From contig CADEEA010000035.1 in NCBI GenBank assembly GCA_902826245.1, positions 1-35,918 on the forward strand: 35,918 nt of DNA, given 5' to 3'. The stretch comes from an uncultured Alphaproteobacteria bacterium. Lineage in GTDB: Bacteria; Pseudomonadota; Alphaproteobacteria; Caulobacterales; Aquidulcibacteraceae. The notes below the pieces were generated by a model, which saw only the letters and a list, made by a program, of their open reading frames with translations, was not told where the DNA came from and did no database searches. The translations under genes and the position numbers were made by a program. Of this stretch, positions 16,855 through 26,208 are shown piece by piece. Position 1 is the first letter of the stretch. Each line of letters starts with the position of its first letter.

Positions 16855-17127
16855 GTGCGGCTGACGCCCTCGGGCGGCGCCGACCGCATCGACGGCGCGG
16901 CGCGCGATCCCGAGGGGAAGCTATACCTGAAGGCCCGCGTGCGCGCTGCTCCGGAGGACGGCAAAGCCAACGCCGCATTGGAAACGCTGATCGCCAAGGC
17001 GTTCGGCGTGGCCAAGGGCGCGGTCAGCGTCGCACGCGGACACAAGGCGCGGCTGAAAACCGTCGAGATTGAAGGCGTAAGCGAAGCGGAGATTGCCGCT
17101 TTTGTTGCGCGATTCGATGAAGCCTAA
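16855..17127 (+). CDS. DUF167/YggU family protein
   Basis: About 90 aa. The family core is clear: [43 protein letters not shown] and [18 protein letters not shown]. The start is not certain: GTG at 16855 is the only ordinary start after the yggT stop, but the family usually has a few more residues, so the CTG at 16840, placed 10 bases after GAGAGG, is an alternative. The function is unknown; structures show a small alpha/beta fold. It lies 28 bases after yggT. Confidence 0.85.
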   Translation: MRLTPSGGADRIDGAARDPEGKLYLKARVRAAPEDGKANAALETLIAKAFGVAKGAVSVARGHKARLKTVEIEGVSEAEIAAFVARFDEA

Positions 17128-17129
17128 TA

Positions 17130-17190
17130 TGGACCGCCGGCGTCCCCGCAAGCTGGCGGCGGCGCTGGCCGGCGGGGCGCCGGCGGTCCA
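17130..17190. repeat. GGACCGCCGGCG palindromic intergenic element, copy 2
   Basis: A 61-base hairpin with TGGACCGCCGGCG at the left and CGCCGGCGGTCCA at the right; the arms extend to about 19-20 bp with a one-base slip. It sits between the DUF167 gene and folD. The left end is preceded by AATA as in copy 1. Confidence 0.85.
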
Positions 17191-17201
17191 AGAAGGGCGC
17201 C

Positions 17202-18110
17202 ATGATCGCACGCACCATCGATGGAAAAGTCATTGCCGCCAGCGTGCGCACCGATGTGGCAGAAGCGGTGAAGCAATTGCCCGGGCAGCCGGCGCTCGCC
17301 GTCGTGCTGGTCGGCGACGATCCGGCTAGCCATGTCTACGTCGCTTCGAAAGCCAAGCAGACGGTTGAAGCTGGAATGCGCTCGGTTGAAGTGCGCCTGC
17401 CCGCTGACACCGCGGAAGCAGCGCTGATCGCCAAGATCGAAGCGCTTTCGCGCGATCCCGAAATTGACGGCATCCTGGTGCAATTGCCTTTGCCCAAGCA
17501 TATCGGCGAAGCCATAGTCCTGGCCGCGCTGGATCCGCTGAAGGATGTTGATGGCCTGACTGAGGCTAATGCCGGCAAGCTGGTTCTGGGCAAGCCTGGC
17601 CTGCGTCCATGCACGCCAGTCGGATGCGTGATCCTGGCAAAGAGCGAACGGTCCGATCTTTCCGGCGCTAACGTCATCGTGATCGGCCGCTCGATCCTGG
17701 TGGGCAAGCCGGCCGCACTGTTGTTCCTGGAGCAGAACGCGACGGTGACGGTGGCGCACTCCAAGACGCGCGACCTCAAAATGGTGTGCCGCGGCGCCGA
17801 CATTTTGGTCGCCGCGGTGGGGCGCCCTGAGATGGTGCGGGGCGACTGGATCAGGCCCGGCGCGATCGTCATCGATGTCGGCACTAATCGCGTACCTGCG
17901 CCGGAGAAGGGACCCGATGACCAGGGAAAACCCAAGACCAAACTCGTCGGCGACGTGCATTTCGCCGAAGCGTGCGAGGTCGCGGCGGCTGTCAGCCCCT
18001 CCCCTGGCGGCGTTGGCCCCATGACCATCGCCTGCCTGCTCCGCAACACCGTGTTGGCCGCCTGCGCGCGCCGGGGCTGGGCGATCCCGCATCTGCTGGA
18101 GGGGGGATAA
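17202..18110 (+). CDS. folD: bifunctional methylenetetrahydrofolate dehydrogenase/methenyl-THF cyclohydrolase
   Basis: 302 aa, the normal length. It interconverts methylene-, methenyl- and formyl-THF using NADP. The catalytic pair Y46-x3-K50 (HVYVASKAK) is present, with [19 protein letters not shown], the NADP loop [11 protein letters not shown] and the C-terminal [13 protein letters not shown]. It is cytoplasmic. There is an insertion of about 15 polar residues ([14 protein letters not shown]) before VGDVHF that looks like a surface loop. The gene follows yggT-DUF167 after a palindromic element. It is likely the housekeeping folate enzyme, though it could also serve one-carbon flux from the MetF-like gene in the leuCD operon. 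Confidence 0.96.
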   Translation: MIARTIDGKVIAASVRTDVAEAVKQLPGQPALAVVLVGDDPASHVYVASKAKQTVEAGMRSVEVRLPADTAEAALIAKIEALSRDPEIDGILVQLPLPKHIGEAIVLAALDPLKDVDGLTEANAGKLVLGKPGLRPCTPVGCVILAKSERSDLSGANVIVIGRSILVGKPAALLFLEQNATVTVAHSKTRDLKMVCRGADILVAAVGRPEMVRGDWIRPGAIVIDVGTNRVPAPEKGPDDQGKPKTKLVGDVHFAEACEVAAAVSPSPGGVGPMTIACLLRNTVLAACARRGWAIPHLLEGG

Positions 18111-18187
18111 AAGCGGCAAGCGACGCTTGTGAGCGCCTTACCGCTCGTTTAGCTTCCGAGCACAATTTTCCCAGGGAGGGGAACATC

Positions 18188-20101
18188 GTGGCAAATGGAA
18201 AACCAGCCGGCGGCCTTGGTCGCTTGTTTATCCGCAAGTCGGTCGAGCAAATGCACGCCGAGCACGCGCAAGGCGAACTGAAAAAAACGCTCGGGCCGCT
18301 GAACCTGATCTTCCTAGGCATCGGCTGCATTATCGGCACCGGTATTTTCGTGCTGACTGGCCGCGCGGCGGCCGAATTCGCCGGCCCCGGCATCATGATT
18401 TCATTCGTCATCACCGGCACGTTGTGCGCGCTGGTGGCGCTGGCTTACGCCGAACTTGCCGCCGCGATCCCGGTTTCCGGCTCTGCCTATTCCTATTCCT
18501 ACGCCTCCATGGGCGAGATCGTCGCCTGGGTGATGGGGTTGCTCTTGGTGCTCGAATACGGGCTGGCGGCTTCCACCGTGGCGGTGGGCTGGTCGGGCTA
18601 TGTGGTGAGCTTCCTGCATGAGAATTTGGGTGTCAATTTACCTCACGCACTAACCCAGGCGCCCGGCGCCATGGTGGCGACAGAAGCCATCAATCTCACG
18701 ATCAGCAACCCCACAATTGACGTGAACGGGATTACTTCGGTGCTGCAAGACGGCACGCGCGTGACGTTGCGCGCGGCGGAGAGCGCTGATGCATTGAACG
18801 CGACGCTCGCGGGCGCCCACGCGATCGAATTCAAGGAATTCGACGCAGTCGGACGCTACAACATCGATTTGACGCCCGCTATGCAGGCGACGCTACAGGC
18901 CGCCGCGGAGGGGACCAACCAGGCAACCGGCGCCAACGTGCAGATCGCCCAGGGCGCCACGCTTTCATTCCTAGACGGCGCGGGCGCGCGCGGCGTGGTC
19001 GACAGCGCCACCGTGCAGGGTCTCGTCGGCAAATCGATCACACCGGCGGCTTTCAACCTGCCCGCGCTATTAGCCTTGGCTGCGGTGACCTGCTTGCTTG
19101 TGGTCGGCATTTCCGAGTCCGCGCTCGTCAACAATGTCGTTGTGGTTATCAAGGTCGCCGTCGTTGTTGCGTTCATTGTGATCGGCGCGCCCTACGCCCT
19201 GCAAACCGGCCCCGACAATTGGACGCCGCTTGTCCCGCCACAATTGCCGCCACCTCCGGCGGGCGCCGACACCAGTTTGTGGGGCCAGATCCAATCGGCG
19301 CTATGGAACGTGATGACCGGCCAAAACACCGGGCGCTACGGCATTGGCGGGCTGATTGCAGGCGCGGCCACCATCTTCTTCGCCTATATCGGCTTTGAAG
19401 CGGTCTCGACCGCTGGCGCAGAATCCAAGAACCCCGCGCGCGACATGCCTATCGGCATCTTGGGTTCGCTGCTGATTTGCACCGTGCTCTACATTCTCAC
19501 CGCGGCGGTGCTGGTCGGTATTGTGCCGTACACGGAACTCAACAACGCCGCGCCCATCGCCAAGGCGGTTGACGCAATTGGACTGCCAGGGTTCGCGATT
19601 GCGGTGAAGGTCGGCGCCATCGCCGGGCTCTCCTCAGTGATGCTGGTGCTGCTCTACGGGCAGACGCGCATTTTCTACACCATGGCGCGCGATGGGCTGA
19701 TCCCCTCCGTATTCGCGAACGTGCATTCGAAGTTCAAGACACCCTGGGTCAACACCATTCTGGTTGGGCTCATGGCCATGGGCTTCGCGGGCTTCATGAG
19801 CCTCGACGCGCTTGCGGACCTGACCAATATTGGCACGCTGGCCGCTTTCGCGATCATCTGTATCACCGTGCTCTACCTGCGCTTTGCGCGTCCTGACATG
19901 AAGCGGCCGTTCAACATGCCGCTGCCGGTTATGGTGGTGGTTTCCACATTGGGCGCGCTGATGTGCGTGTTCTTGCTGATGTCGTTGATGGCCAAGGACG
20001 CCACCCGCAATTTCTTCCTGATCTATCTCGCGGGCGGGTTCGTCGTCTATTTCCTCTACGGGCTCTGGAACTCGAAGCTGGCCAAAGGCAACGCAGCATA
20101 A
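18188..20101 (+). CDS. APC-family amino-acid permease with large periplasmic insertion
   Basis: 637 aa from the GTG at 18188, which has GGGAGGGG 6 bases upstream. TM1 carries the unwound IGCIIGTGIFVLTG substrate motif (about 44-58) and TM6 the GFEAVSTAGAESKNPARDMP segment (about 402-421), as in CAT-like permeases. Further membrane segments are at about 68-95, 108-140, 290-308, 315-338, 388-404 and later, for 12 or so in all. Between TM3 and TM4 the loop is expanded to about 140 residues (147-287), hydrophilic and rich in A, T, N and D, predicted periplasmic by the topology; a second expanded loop of about 45 residues is at 340-385. Bacterial relatives usually have 10-20 residues there. The substrate is an amino acid or similar cation; it is probably a single-gene unit ending at the terminator at 20127. 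Confidence 0.9.
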   Translation: MANGKPAGGLGRLFIRKSVEQMHAEHAQGELKKTLGPLNLIFLGIGCIIGTGIFVLTGRAAAEFAGPGIMISFVITGTLCALVALAYAELAAAIPVSGSAYSYSYASMGEIVAWVMGLLLVLEYGLAASTVAVGWSGYVVSFLHENLGVNLPHALTQAPGAMVATEAINLTISNPTIDVNGITSVLQDGTRVTLRAAESADALNATLAGAHAIEFKEFDAVGRYNIDLTPAMQATLQAAAEGTNQATGANVQIAQGATLSFLDGAGARGVVDSATVQGLVGKSITPAAFNLPALLALAAVTCLLVVGISESALVNNVVVVIKVAVVVAFIVIGAPYALQTGPDNWTPLVPPQLPPPPAGADTSLWGQIQSALWNVMTGQNTGRYGIGGLIAGAATIFFAYIGFEAVSTAGAESKNPARDMPIGILGSLLICTVLYILTAAVLVGIVPYTELNNAAPIAKAVDAIGLPGFAIAVKVGAIAGLSSVMLVLLYGQTRIFYTMARDGLIPSVFANVHSKFKTPWVNTILVGLMAMGFAGFMSLDALADLTNIGTLAAFAIICITVLYLRFARPDMKRPFNMPLPVMVVVSTLGALMCVFLLMSLMAKDATRNFFLIYLAGGFVVYFLYGLWNSKLAKGNAA

Positions 20102-20126
20102 GCGACCAGACGCCAACAGAAATCAG

Positions 20127-20157
20127 CCGCCGGCTCGCAGTGGCCGGCGGTTTTTTT
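20127..20157 (+). terminator. Rho-independent terminator
   Basis: The 8-bp stem CCGCCGGC/GCCGGCGG (20127-20134 with 20143-20150) is followed by seven Ts, 26 bases after the permease stop. Confidence 0.92.
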
Positions 20158-20191
20158 GTGTAGATTCATACCATCGACCTCAAACAAACTT

Positions 20192-20295
20192 CGTCATTCC
20201 GGGCTTGCGAAGCAAGACCAGGAACCCAGGGGCGAACGTACAACTCTACGATTTCCTGGGTTCCGGGTTCGCACTGCGTGCGCCCCGGAATGACG
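20192..20295. repeat. CGTCATTCCGGG-type intergenic palindrome
   Basis: The ends CGTCATTCCGGG (20192) and CCCCGGAATGACG (to 20295) pair, and an inner arm pairs AGGAACCCAGG with CCTGGGTTCC. This is of the mobile-palindrome type widespread between genes in Alphaproteobacteria. It lies between two convergent genes, after the permease terminator. Confidence 0.85.
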
Positions 20296-20328
20296 GAGTT
20301 CCTGTTTATATGATGGCCGCTGCTGCGC

Positions 20329-21342
20329 CTACTCCGCGGCCAGCACATCCAGTGGCGGCGCCATGTCCGGTTGGGCTTCGGCATCGTGCAAGCCTAGCGC
20401 TGTCAGCATGGTGGCGGCGACTTGGCTCAGAGTGGCGCAATGCTCCATCGAATAACTCTGCGTCGCGCCCACGCCAGGCCCGCGCACGGCGATGAAATCG
20501 GCGTCCGAGCCGGCATGGCGAAGTCCCGGCACGATAATGCCGCGCCAACGGCCGCTGCCATGGCCGCGCCAGCGATCGTCCCCAGCCCGCCCGCGGCCGT
20601 GATCGGCGGTGATGATCATGGTGGTGCGCCCGGCGGTGCGCGGATTGGCTTGGTAGGCGTCCCAGATCTCGCGCGCGAACGCATCGGCCTCGCTGGCGGC
20701 GGCGAGATATTGTTCGTACTCGCCTTCGTGCGCTCGATTGTCGGTATCGCCGAGCGCCACGTAGAGCACCCGCGGTGGATCGGCGAGAGCGGCGCGCGCA
20801 GCCGGGATCACTTGCGGATCGTGGGGGGCGCCGTAATCAGGCGGCGTAAAAATGGAAAGCCCGCTGCGCGCTTCGTTCAAGATCGCGCGCATGGTCTCCC
20901 ATTCCGCGAACACGCGCACCGAAAGCCCGCGGCGCGCGAGGCGCTCAAGCACGGTGACATCGTCATTGGGAATCGCCGCATTGTAGCGCACGGCCGGATT
21001 GGGTCGGCCGGACAACATCTCCGCGTAACCGGGGTAGGAAAACCAGAAATCGTTGCTCACGCGCGCGCAGGAATTGGCGTCGCGATTGCCGATCAACGCG
21101 CCGGTCTGCGCAAAGCTCAGCAGGAACGGCGTTAAGGCTGCGGCGCGATCTGGCGCGTCAACATAGCGCGCACGGTAAGCCGGATCAGTTACGAGCGCTG
21201 GATCGGCCCCGCGGAACAGCTCCTCCCAGCGATAGCCGTCGATGGTGACGAGGATGAGGTATCGGTCCTCAACCTCCTGGGCGCGCGCGGGCGGGGCGAT
21301 AAATGCGAGCACCGCGCTGAGCGCAAACATCAAGTGACGCAT
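20329..21342 (-). CDS. exported alkaline-phosphatase-superfamily protein
   Basis: 337 aa. The start at 21342 has GGAGG 8 bases upstream and gives a signal peptide (MRHLMFALSAVLAFIAPPARAQ), cleaved near residue 21. Metal-binding segments of the alkaline phosphatase/phosphodiesterase/sulfatase superfamily are LVTIDGYRWEELF (D35) near the N-terminus, NDFWFSYPGYAEMLSGRPNP where the nucleophile region lies, LGDTDNRAHEGEYEQY in the middle and TADHGRGRAGDDRWRGHGS near the C-terminus, which supplies D, H and H ligands. It is expected to hydrolyse a phosphate or sulphate ester or a phosphonate in the periplasm; the nucleophile is not certain, because the usual threonine or serine position is a GYAE segment. 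It stands alone, 76 bases after the dehydrogenase gene. Confidence 0.8.
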   Translation of the reverse strand: MRHLMFALSAVLAFIAPPARAQEVEDRYLILVTIDGYRWEELFRGADPALVTDPAYRARYVDAPDRAAALTPFLLSFAQTGALIGNRDANSCARVSNDFWFSYPGYAEMLSGRPNPAVRYNAAIPNDDVTVLERLARRGLSVRVFAEWETMRAILNEARSGLSIFTPPDYGAPHDPQVIPAARAALADPPRVLYVALGDTDNRAHEGEYEQYLAAASEADAFAREIWDAYQANPRTAGRTTMIITADHGRGRAGDDRWRGHGSGRWRGIIVPGLRHAGSDADFIAVRGPGVGATQSYSMEHCATLSQVAATMLTALGLHDAEAQPDMAPPLDVLAAE

Positions 21343-21417
21343 ATTGTTCCCTCCACCCACACCGAACACCAAGACACTACCACCCATCCCCGGATGGCCT
21401 GGTCAGTTCTCACTGGA

Positions 21418-22404
21418 TCACAACATAGCCGGGAGCACCCGATCCGGCGGCTTATGCCCATCGGCGAACGTCTTGATGTTGATGATCACCTTTTCGCCCA
21501 TGTCGATGCGGCCTTCGATGGTGCCGGAGCCCATGTGCGGGAGGAGTACAACATTCGCGAGCTTCTTCAGCTTCGGATTGATCGCCGGTTCGTTCTCGAA
21601 CACGTCGAGCCCCGCCCCTGCCAGTTCACCTTTTTCCAGCATGCGCGCGAGCGCGGCTTCATCGATCACTTCGCCGCGCGCCGTGTTGACCACGTAGGCG
21701 TGGGTTTTCAGCAGCGCCAGCCGGCGCGCGCTAAGCAAGTGGTAGGTCGCTGGCGTGTGCGGGCAGTTCACGCTGACGATATCCATGCGCGAGAGCATCT
21801 GGTCGAGGCTGTCCCAATAGGTCGCCTCCAACTCCTGCTCGATATGGGCGGCGACCTTGCGGCGGTTGTGATAGTGGATCTGCAGCCCGAACGCCTTGGC
21901 GCGCCTCGCCACCGCCTGGCCGATGCGGCCCATGCCGATAATGCCGAGCCGCTTGCCGGTGATGCGCCGCCCCATCATCCAGGTTGGGGTCCATCCGGTG
22001 AATTTGTCCTGCTCAATGACGCGCACGCCTTCGATCAGCCGCCGTGGCACGGCGAGGATCAGCGCCATGGTCATGTCGGCGGTGTCCTCGGTCAGAACGC
22101 CTGGCGTGTTGGTGACCGTAATGCCGCGCTGAACAGCGGTGGCGACGTCGATATTATCGACCCCGGCGCCGAACTGGGCGATCAGGCGCAGCTTCTCACC
22201 CGCACGCGCCAGCACACGGCCGTCGATCCGGTCGGTTACGGTCGGGGCCAGAACATCGGCGCGGGAAACCGCGTCAGCCAGCTGCTCGGCGGTAAACGGC
22301 GTATCATCGACATTGAGCTCGGCGTCGAACAGCTCGCGGAGCCGGGTTTCAACCGGATCGGGGAGCCGGCGGGTGACGATGACCTTGAGGTTTTTCGACG
22401 ACAT
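21418..22404 (-). CDS. D-2-hydroxyacid dehydrogenase (glyoxylate/hydroxypyruvate reductase type)
   Basis: 328 aa. The catalytic domain is split around the NAD(P) domain: the core loop is GIIGMGRIGQAVARRAKAFGL (about 154-175) followed by YHNRRK, where RR after the second strand suggests NADPH is accepted. The triad is R243 (NTARGEVIDE), E272 (FENEP) and H290 (LLPHMGSGT). The QFGAGVDNID and TNTPGVLTEDTADMTMALIL segments match the GyaR/GhrB branch. It reduces glyoxylate or hydroxypyruvate in the cytoplasm. The start ATG has GGAAG upstream. It is divergent from the SH3 protein, a neighbourhood also seen upstream of fabA in other Alphaproteobacteria. Confidence 0.88.
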   Translation of the reverse strand: MSSKNLKVIVTRRLPDPVETRLRELFDAELNVDDTPFTAEQLADAVSRADVLAPTVTDRIDGRVLARAGEKLRLIAQFGAGVDNIDVATAVQRGITVTNTPGVLTEDTADMTMALILAVPRRLIEGVRVIEQDKFTGWTPTWMMGRRITGKRLGIIGMGRIGQAVARRAKAFGLQIHYHNRRKVAAHIEQELEATYWDSLDQMLSRMDIVSVNCPHTPATYHLLSARRLALLKTHAYVVNTARGEVIDEAALARMLEKGELAGAGLDVFENEPAINPKLKKLANVVLLPHMGSGTIEGRIDMGEKVIINIKTFADGHKPPDRVLPAML

Positions 22405-22531
22405 TTAGCTTCCATAAACCACGCTGCGCATTGCTCCAAGGCTGCGTGTTAAACTGGCTTTCATCGAAGCTGGCGCAAGGTCACATCTCTTCGTTCTCGC
22501 CGACGAAGAAACAAAAACAAGGTGGTGGGTT

Positions 22532-23029
22532 ATGGGCCGTGGGAGCTTGGCCGCGCTTAGCGCGGCTTTCGCCATGATTTCGTTGAGTGCGGAGGCTGAC
22601 CAGCCCGCGATAGGCGCCGACTCGCAGCGCCCGGTGCCGCGCTATGTCAGCCTCGCGAGCGAGACCGCCAACGGCCGCCATGGGCCCGGCCTGGAACACC
22701 AGATCGACTGGGTCTACCAACGCCCAAGCCTGCCCCTGCGCGTAACCGCCGAAAGCGGACCCTGGCGGCGGGTGGTCGACCCTGACGGCGACCAAGTCTG
22801 GATCCACGCCCGCAATCTCGAAGAGCGCCGTACTGTATTTCTCCGCGCCGAGGCCCCGTTGCGGCGCGACCCGAACGAGAGCGCGGCGCTGAGCGCGGTG
22901 CTCGCAAAGGGCGTCGTTGGCGCCCTTACCGGCTGCGCGGGCGACTGGCGGCGGGTGGCGGTCGGCGGCCGCGTCGGCTGGGTGGAGGCGGGGGCGCTCT
23001 GGGGCGCCGATAGTTGCGCCGCGCCCTAG
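22532..23029 (+). CDS. exported SH3-like (DUF1058-type) protein
   Basis: 165 aa. A short N-terminal signal is likely (MGRGSLAALSAAFAMISLSAEA). The rest holds two bacterial SH3-like units: RYVSLASETANGRHGPGLEHQIDWVYQRPSLPLRVTAESGPWRRVVDPDGDQVWIHARNL and LRRDPNESAALSAVLAKGVVGALTGCAGDWRRVAVGGRVGWVEAGALWG. Such proteins are envelope proteins that probably bind peptidoglycan or a partner peptide. The two cysteines (in TGCAGDW and near the end) may pair. It precedes the fabA-fabB pair by 63 bases; the arrangement dehydrogenase-SH3-fabA is recurrent in Alphaproteobacteria but no shared function is known to me. Confidence 0.75.
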   Translation: MGRGSLAALSAAFAMISLSAEADQPAIGADSQRPVPRYVSLASETANGRHGPGLEHQIDWVYQRPSLPLRVTAESGPWRRVVDPDGDQVWIHARNLEERRTVFLRAEAPLRRDPNESAALSAVLAKGVVGALTGCAGDWRRVAVGGRVGWVEAGALWGADSCAAP

Positions 23030-23092
23030 ACGATGTTCAAGGCCACCCGCCTTTTCCTTGCCGGGGCCCATCCCCGCTTGTAAGCCGTTGGC

Positions 23093-23620
23093 ATGTCGGA
23101 AAGACCCTCATCGCTTAGCTACGAAGACCTGATCGCCTCCGGCGAAGGCAGGCTGCACGGGCCCAGCAACGCGCAGCTGCCGCTGCCGCCAATGCTGATG
23201 TTCGACCGCATCACCCACATTGCCGAGACCGGCGGCGTCCACGGCAAGGGGAAGGTAATCGCCGAACTCGATATCCGGCCCGACCTCTGGTTCTTCGATT
23301 GCCATTTCCGTGGCGATCCGGTGATGCCAGGATGCCTGGGCCTCGACGCGATGTGGCAGCTCGTGGGCTTCTTCATGTGCTGGATGGGCGGCCCTGGCAA
23401 AGGACGCGCGCTGGGCGTGGGCGAAGTCGAGTTCCGCGGCCAAGTCACGCCGGCGCGAAAACTGCTGCGCTACGAGATTGACCTCAAAAAGGTCGTGCTC
23501 CGTCGAATGTGCCTCGCCGTTGGGGACGGGGTGATGTTTGCCGACGACACTCCCATCTATAGCGCGAACGACCTGAAGGTCGGCCTGTTCACCGCCGAAC
23601 AGCTGGCAGCAATGAAGTAG
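23093..23620 (+). CDS. fabA: 3-hydroxydecanoyl-ACP dehydratase/isomerase
   Basis: 175 aa, the normal length. FabA dehydrates 3-hydroxydecanoyl-ACP and isomerises trans-2 to cis-3-decenoyl-ACP, the branch point to unsaturated fatty acids. The active-site histidine is H71 ([14 protein letters not shown]) and the aspartate D85 (LGLDAMWQL). PPMLMFDRI at the start and [10 protein letters not shown] are family marks. It is followed by fabB 10 bases later, so the two are surely one operon. Confidence 0.97.
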   Translation: MSERPSSLSYEDLIASGEGRLHGPSNAQLPLPPMLMFDRITHIAETGGVHGKGKVIAELDIRPDLWFFDCHFRGDPVMPGCLGLDAMWQLVGFFMCWMGGPGKGRALGVGEVEFRGQVTPARKLLRYEIDLKKVVLRRMCLAVGDGVMFADDTPIYSANDLKVGLFTAEQLAAMK

Positions 23621-23630
23621 GAGAGCTCCC

Positions 23631-24845
23631 ATGCGCCGCGTCGTCGTCACCGGAATGGGGATCGTCTCCTCAATTGGGAACAACACACAGGAAGTGACCG
23701 CGAGTTTGCGGGAGGCCAAGTCCGGCATCCGCGCTGCGCCGGAATACGCCGAGAAAGGCATGCGCTGCCAGGTGCACGGCGAGCCGCAAATGAAGCCCGA
23801 GGAAGTGGTCGATAAACGCGTCATGCGCTTCATGGGCGAAGGCTCGGGCTGGAACTATGTGGCCATGCAGCAAGCGATCGCCGATTCCGGCTTGCAGCAG
23901 AGCGAGGTCTCCAACGAGCGCACCGGCATTATTATGGGCTCCGGGGGGCCTTCAGCTGCGGCCATCGTGCTCGCCGCCGACACCGCGCGCGAAAAGGGCG
24001 CCAAGCGCGTCGGGCCGTTCGCGGTGCCGAAAGCGATGAGTTCGACGGCGAGCGCTACGCTTGCGACGCCGTTCGAAATCCGCGGCATCAATTATTCGAT
24101 CAGCTCGGCCTGCGCCACCTCCTCGCACTGCATCGGCAATGCCTTCGAACACATCCGCGACGGCCGCCAGGACGTGATGTTCGCCGGCGGCTCGGAAGAA
24201 TTGGACTGGACGCTCTCGGTGCTGTTCGATGCGATGGGCGCGATGAGCAGCAAGTACAACGACACGCCAGGGAAAGCCTCGCGCGCCTACGATAAGAATC
24301 GCGACGGCTTCGTCATCGCCGGCGGCGCGGGCGTGCTGGTGCTGGAAGAGTATCAACGCGCCAAGAAGCGCGGCGCCAAGATCTACGCCGAAGTGGCCGG
24401 TTACGGCGCCAATAGCGACGGCTACGACATGGTCGCGCCCTCAGGCGAAGGCGCCTCGCGCTGCATGAAAATGGCGATGCGCTACCTTGATCGGCCGGTG
24501 GATTATCTCAATACACACGGCACCTCGACGCCGGTCGGCGATCTCAAGGAAATGGAAGCTGTGCGCGCGGTGTTCGGCGCCAAGCCGCCGCTGATCTCCA
24601 GCACCAAATCGCTGACCGGCCACTCGCTCGGCGCCGCCGGCGTGCAGGAAGCGATCTATTCGCTGCTGATGATGCAGTCGGGCTTCGTCTGCGAAAGCGC
24701 GCATATCGAGGAACTGGACCCCGCTTTCGAGGACCTGCCTATCGTGCGCACGCGACAAGATCGCGAGCTGAATTGCGTGCTGAGCAATTCGTTCGGGTTT
24801 GGGGGGACCAACGCGACTTTGGCGTTTGCGAAGCTGGCGGCTTAG
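23631..24845 (+). CDS. fabB: 3-oxoacyl-ACP synthase I
   Basis: 404 aa. It elongates the cis-unsaturated intermediate made by FabA. The nucleophile is C161 ([10 protein letters not shown]), with histidines in [11 protein letters not shown] (about 296) and [13 protein letters not shown] (about 331), the Cys-His-His set of KAS I. It begins after a GGAGAG site 7 bases upstream. A convergent MOSC gene separates it from fabI, so fabI is transcribed on its own here, although the order fabA-fabB-fabI is kept. Confidence 0.97.
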   Translation: MRRVVVTGMGIVSSIGNNTQEVTASLREAKSGIRAAPEYAEKGMRCQVHGEPQMKPEEVVDKRVMRFMGEGSGWNYVAMQQAIADSGLQQSEVSNERTGIIMGSGGPSAAAIVLAADTAREKGAKRVGPFAVPKAMSSTASATLATPFEIRGINYSISSACATSSHCIGNAFEHIRDGRQDVMFAGGSEELDWTLSVLFDAMGAMSSKYNDTPGKASRAYDKNRDGFVIAGGAGVLVLEEYQRAKKRGAKIYAEVAGYGANSDGYDMVAPSGEGASRCMKMAMRYLDRPVDYLNTHGTSTPVGDLKEMEAVRAVFGAKPPLISSTKSLTGHSLGAAGVQEAIYSLLMMQSGFVCESAHIEELDPAFEDLPIVRTRQDRELNCVLSNSFGFGGTNATLAFAKLAA

Positions 24846-24852
24846 GGGTGCG

Positions 24853-25305
24853 TTACAACGGCGACAATGATACGCCGTCGCCGATCCACACCTCCCCGCC
24901 CTTGAGCACGTGCGCGGTGAGACCGCCGCGCCAATCGGGCGAGAGCGCTGCGGTTAGGCCCGGCCATTGTCGATCCATGTTGGCGCACGGCTTGGTTTCA
25001 CCGGTTATTGCAAGTTCGACTTCGCCGATCGTCAGCGTGCCTCCGCCGGCGCGCGGGTTAGCCAAGCCTTGGACCAGAAGGTTGGCGCGCCGGATGGTCC
25101 ATGCGCGCGTTTCGCCAAGCGCCGCGCAAGCCTCGGCCCAGTCCTGCGCGAACACGATGGTCACCTGCCGATCCCCCGGCGCGCCGCGAAAATCGCCAAC
25201 CAACCCGGCCGCCGGCGTAATCGCGGCGTGCGCAGCTTCGAGCATCGGCTGACGCGGCTTTTCTTTCCAGGCGATGCCAATCAGCCGGCCAGTTTCGCGT
25301 GTCAT
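24853..25305 (-). CDS. MOSC-domain protein
   Basis: 150 aa from the ATG at 25305, with GGGAG 6 bases upstream; the frame remains open to 25506 but the family and ribosome site support 25305. MOSC proteins are the sulphur-carrying C-terminal domain of molybdenum cofactor sulfurase and the YiiM/YuaD-like stand-alone proteins. The conserved cysteine is C107 (TGETKPCANMD), with LVGDFRGAPGDRQVTI and GETRAWTIRRANLLVQG as family segments. The substrate may be molybdenum cofactor or a reducible N-hydroxylated compound. It is inserted between fabB and fabI in opposite orientation, convergent with fabB (7-base gap) and divergent from fabI. Confidence 0.85.
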   Translation of the reverse strand: MTRETGRLIGIAWKEKPRQPMLEAAHAAITPAAGLVGDFRGAPGDRQVTIVFAQDWAEACAALGETRAWTIRRANLLVQGLANPRAGGGTLTIGEVELAITGETKPCANMDRQWPGLTAALSPDWRGGLTAHVLKGGEVWIGDGVSLSPL

Positions 25306-25389
25306 GAGCGCTCCCTCGCGCCTGCAACTTGACCGCAAACGCTCCCGTCTGCCAAGTGCGACACAACACAAACAACCCAAGGAGCCCCG

Positions 25390-26208
25390 ATGGCCGATGA
25401 ATGGAACCTGCCCAAGGGCAATCTGATGGCCGGCAAACGCGGCATCGTCATGGGCGTCGCCAACGACCACTCGATCGCCTGGGGCATCGCCAAGCAGCTT
25501 GCGCATCAGGGCGCGGAACTAGCTTTCACCTATCAGGGCGAGGCACTGGAAAAGCGTGTTCGGCCGTTGGCCGAGAGCATCGGCGTGAAGATGATGGTGC
25601 CCGCCGATGTCACCGACGACGGCTCCATGGACGCGGCGTTCGCCAAAATCGCCGCCGATTGGGGCCGACTCGATTTCCTCGTCCACGCCATCGCCTTCGC
25701 CGACAAATCCGCGCTCAAGGGCTCGTTCGTCGACAACACCACGCGCGAGGCGTTCAAGGCCTCGATGGACATTTCCGCGTTCTCGTTCGTCGACGCCTGC
25801 CGACGCGCCGCGCCATTGATGACGAGCGGCGGCTCGATCATCACGCTGACCTACCAAGGCAGCGAGCGCGTGGTGCCGAACTACAATATGATGGGCGTGG
25901 CGAAGGCCGCACTGGAAGCGTCAACGCGCTACATCGCCCGCGACCTCGGCCCAAAGGGCATTCGCGTCAACGCGGTGAGCCCAGGGCCTATGCGCACGCT
26001 GGCCATGGCCGGCATCGCCGGGGGCAAGCAGCTGATGAGCACCGCTCGCGATTGGAGCTTGCTGAAGGAAGACACGACGATGGAGGGCGTGGCTGGCTGC
26101 GCGCTGTGGCTGCTCTCGGATTTAGGCAAATCGGTTGCGGGCGAGTGCATCCACGTCGATGGCGGCTTCCACGTTGTAGGCGTGCCGGATGGGGTTGAGG
26201 GCACTTAG
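25390..26208 (+). CDS. fabI: enoyl-ACP reductase (NADH), FabI type
   Basis: 272 aa. It reduces trans-2-enoyl-ACP at the end of each fatty-acid elongation cycle and is the target of triclosan and isoniazid-type drugs. The dinucleotide loop is GVANDHSIAWGIAKQL, and the active site shows Y155 (TYQGSERVV), Y165 and K172 (YNMMGVAK), matching the FabI spacing of Y-x6-K. The C-terminal HVDGGFHVVGV is typical. GGAG lies 7 bases before the ATG. The last codons overlap the convergent gene by 4 bases: both stop codons share 26206-26207. Confidence 0.96.
   Translation: MADEWNLPKGNLMAGKRGIVMGVANDHSIAWGIAKQLAHQGAELAFTYQGEALEKRVRPLAESIGVKMMVPADVTDDGSMDAAFAKIAADWGRLDFLVHAIAFADKSALKGSFVDNTTREAFKASMDISAFSFVDACRRAAPLMTSGGSIITLTYQGSERVVPNYNMMGVAKAALEASTRYIARDLGPKGIRVNAVSPGPMRTLAMAGIAGGKQLMSTARDWSLLKEDTTMEGVAGCALWLLSDLGKSVAGECIHVDGGFHVVGVPDGVEGT

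Noticed and set aside
20127..20157. Fourth copy of the GGACCGCCGGCG element
   Set aside because: Only the CCGCCGGC core agrees; the GGACC ends are absent and a T-run follows, so it is a terminator.
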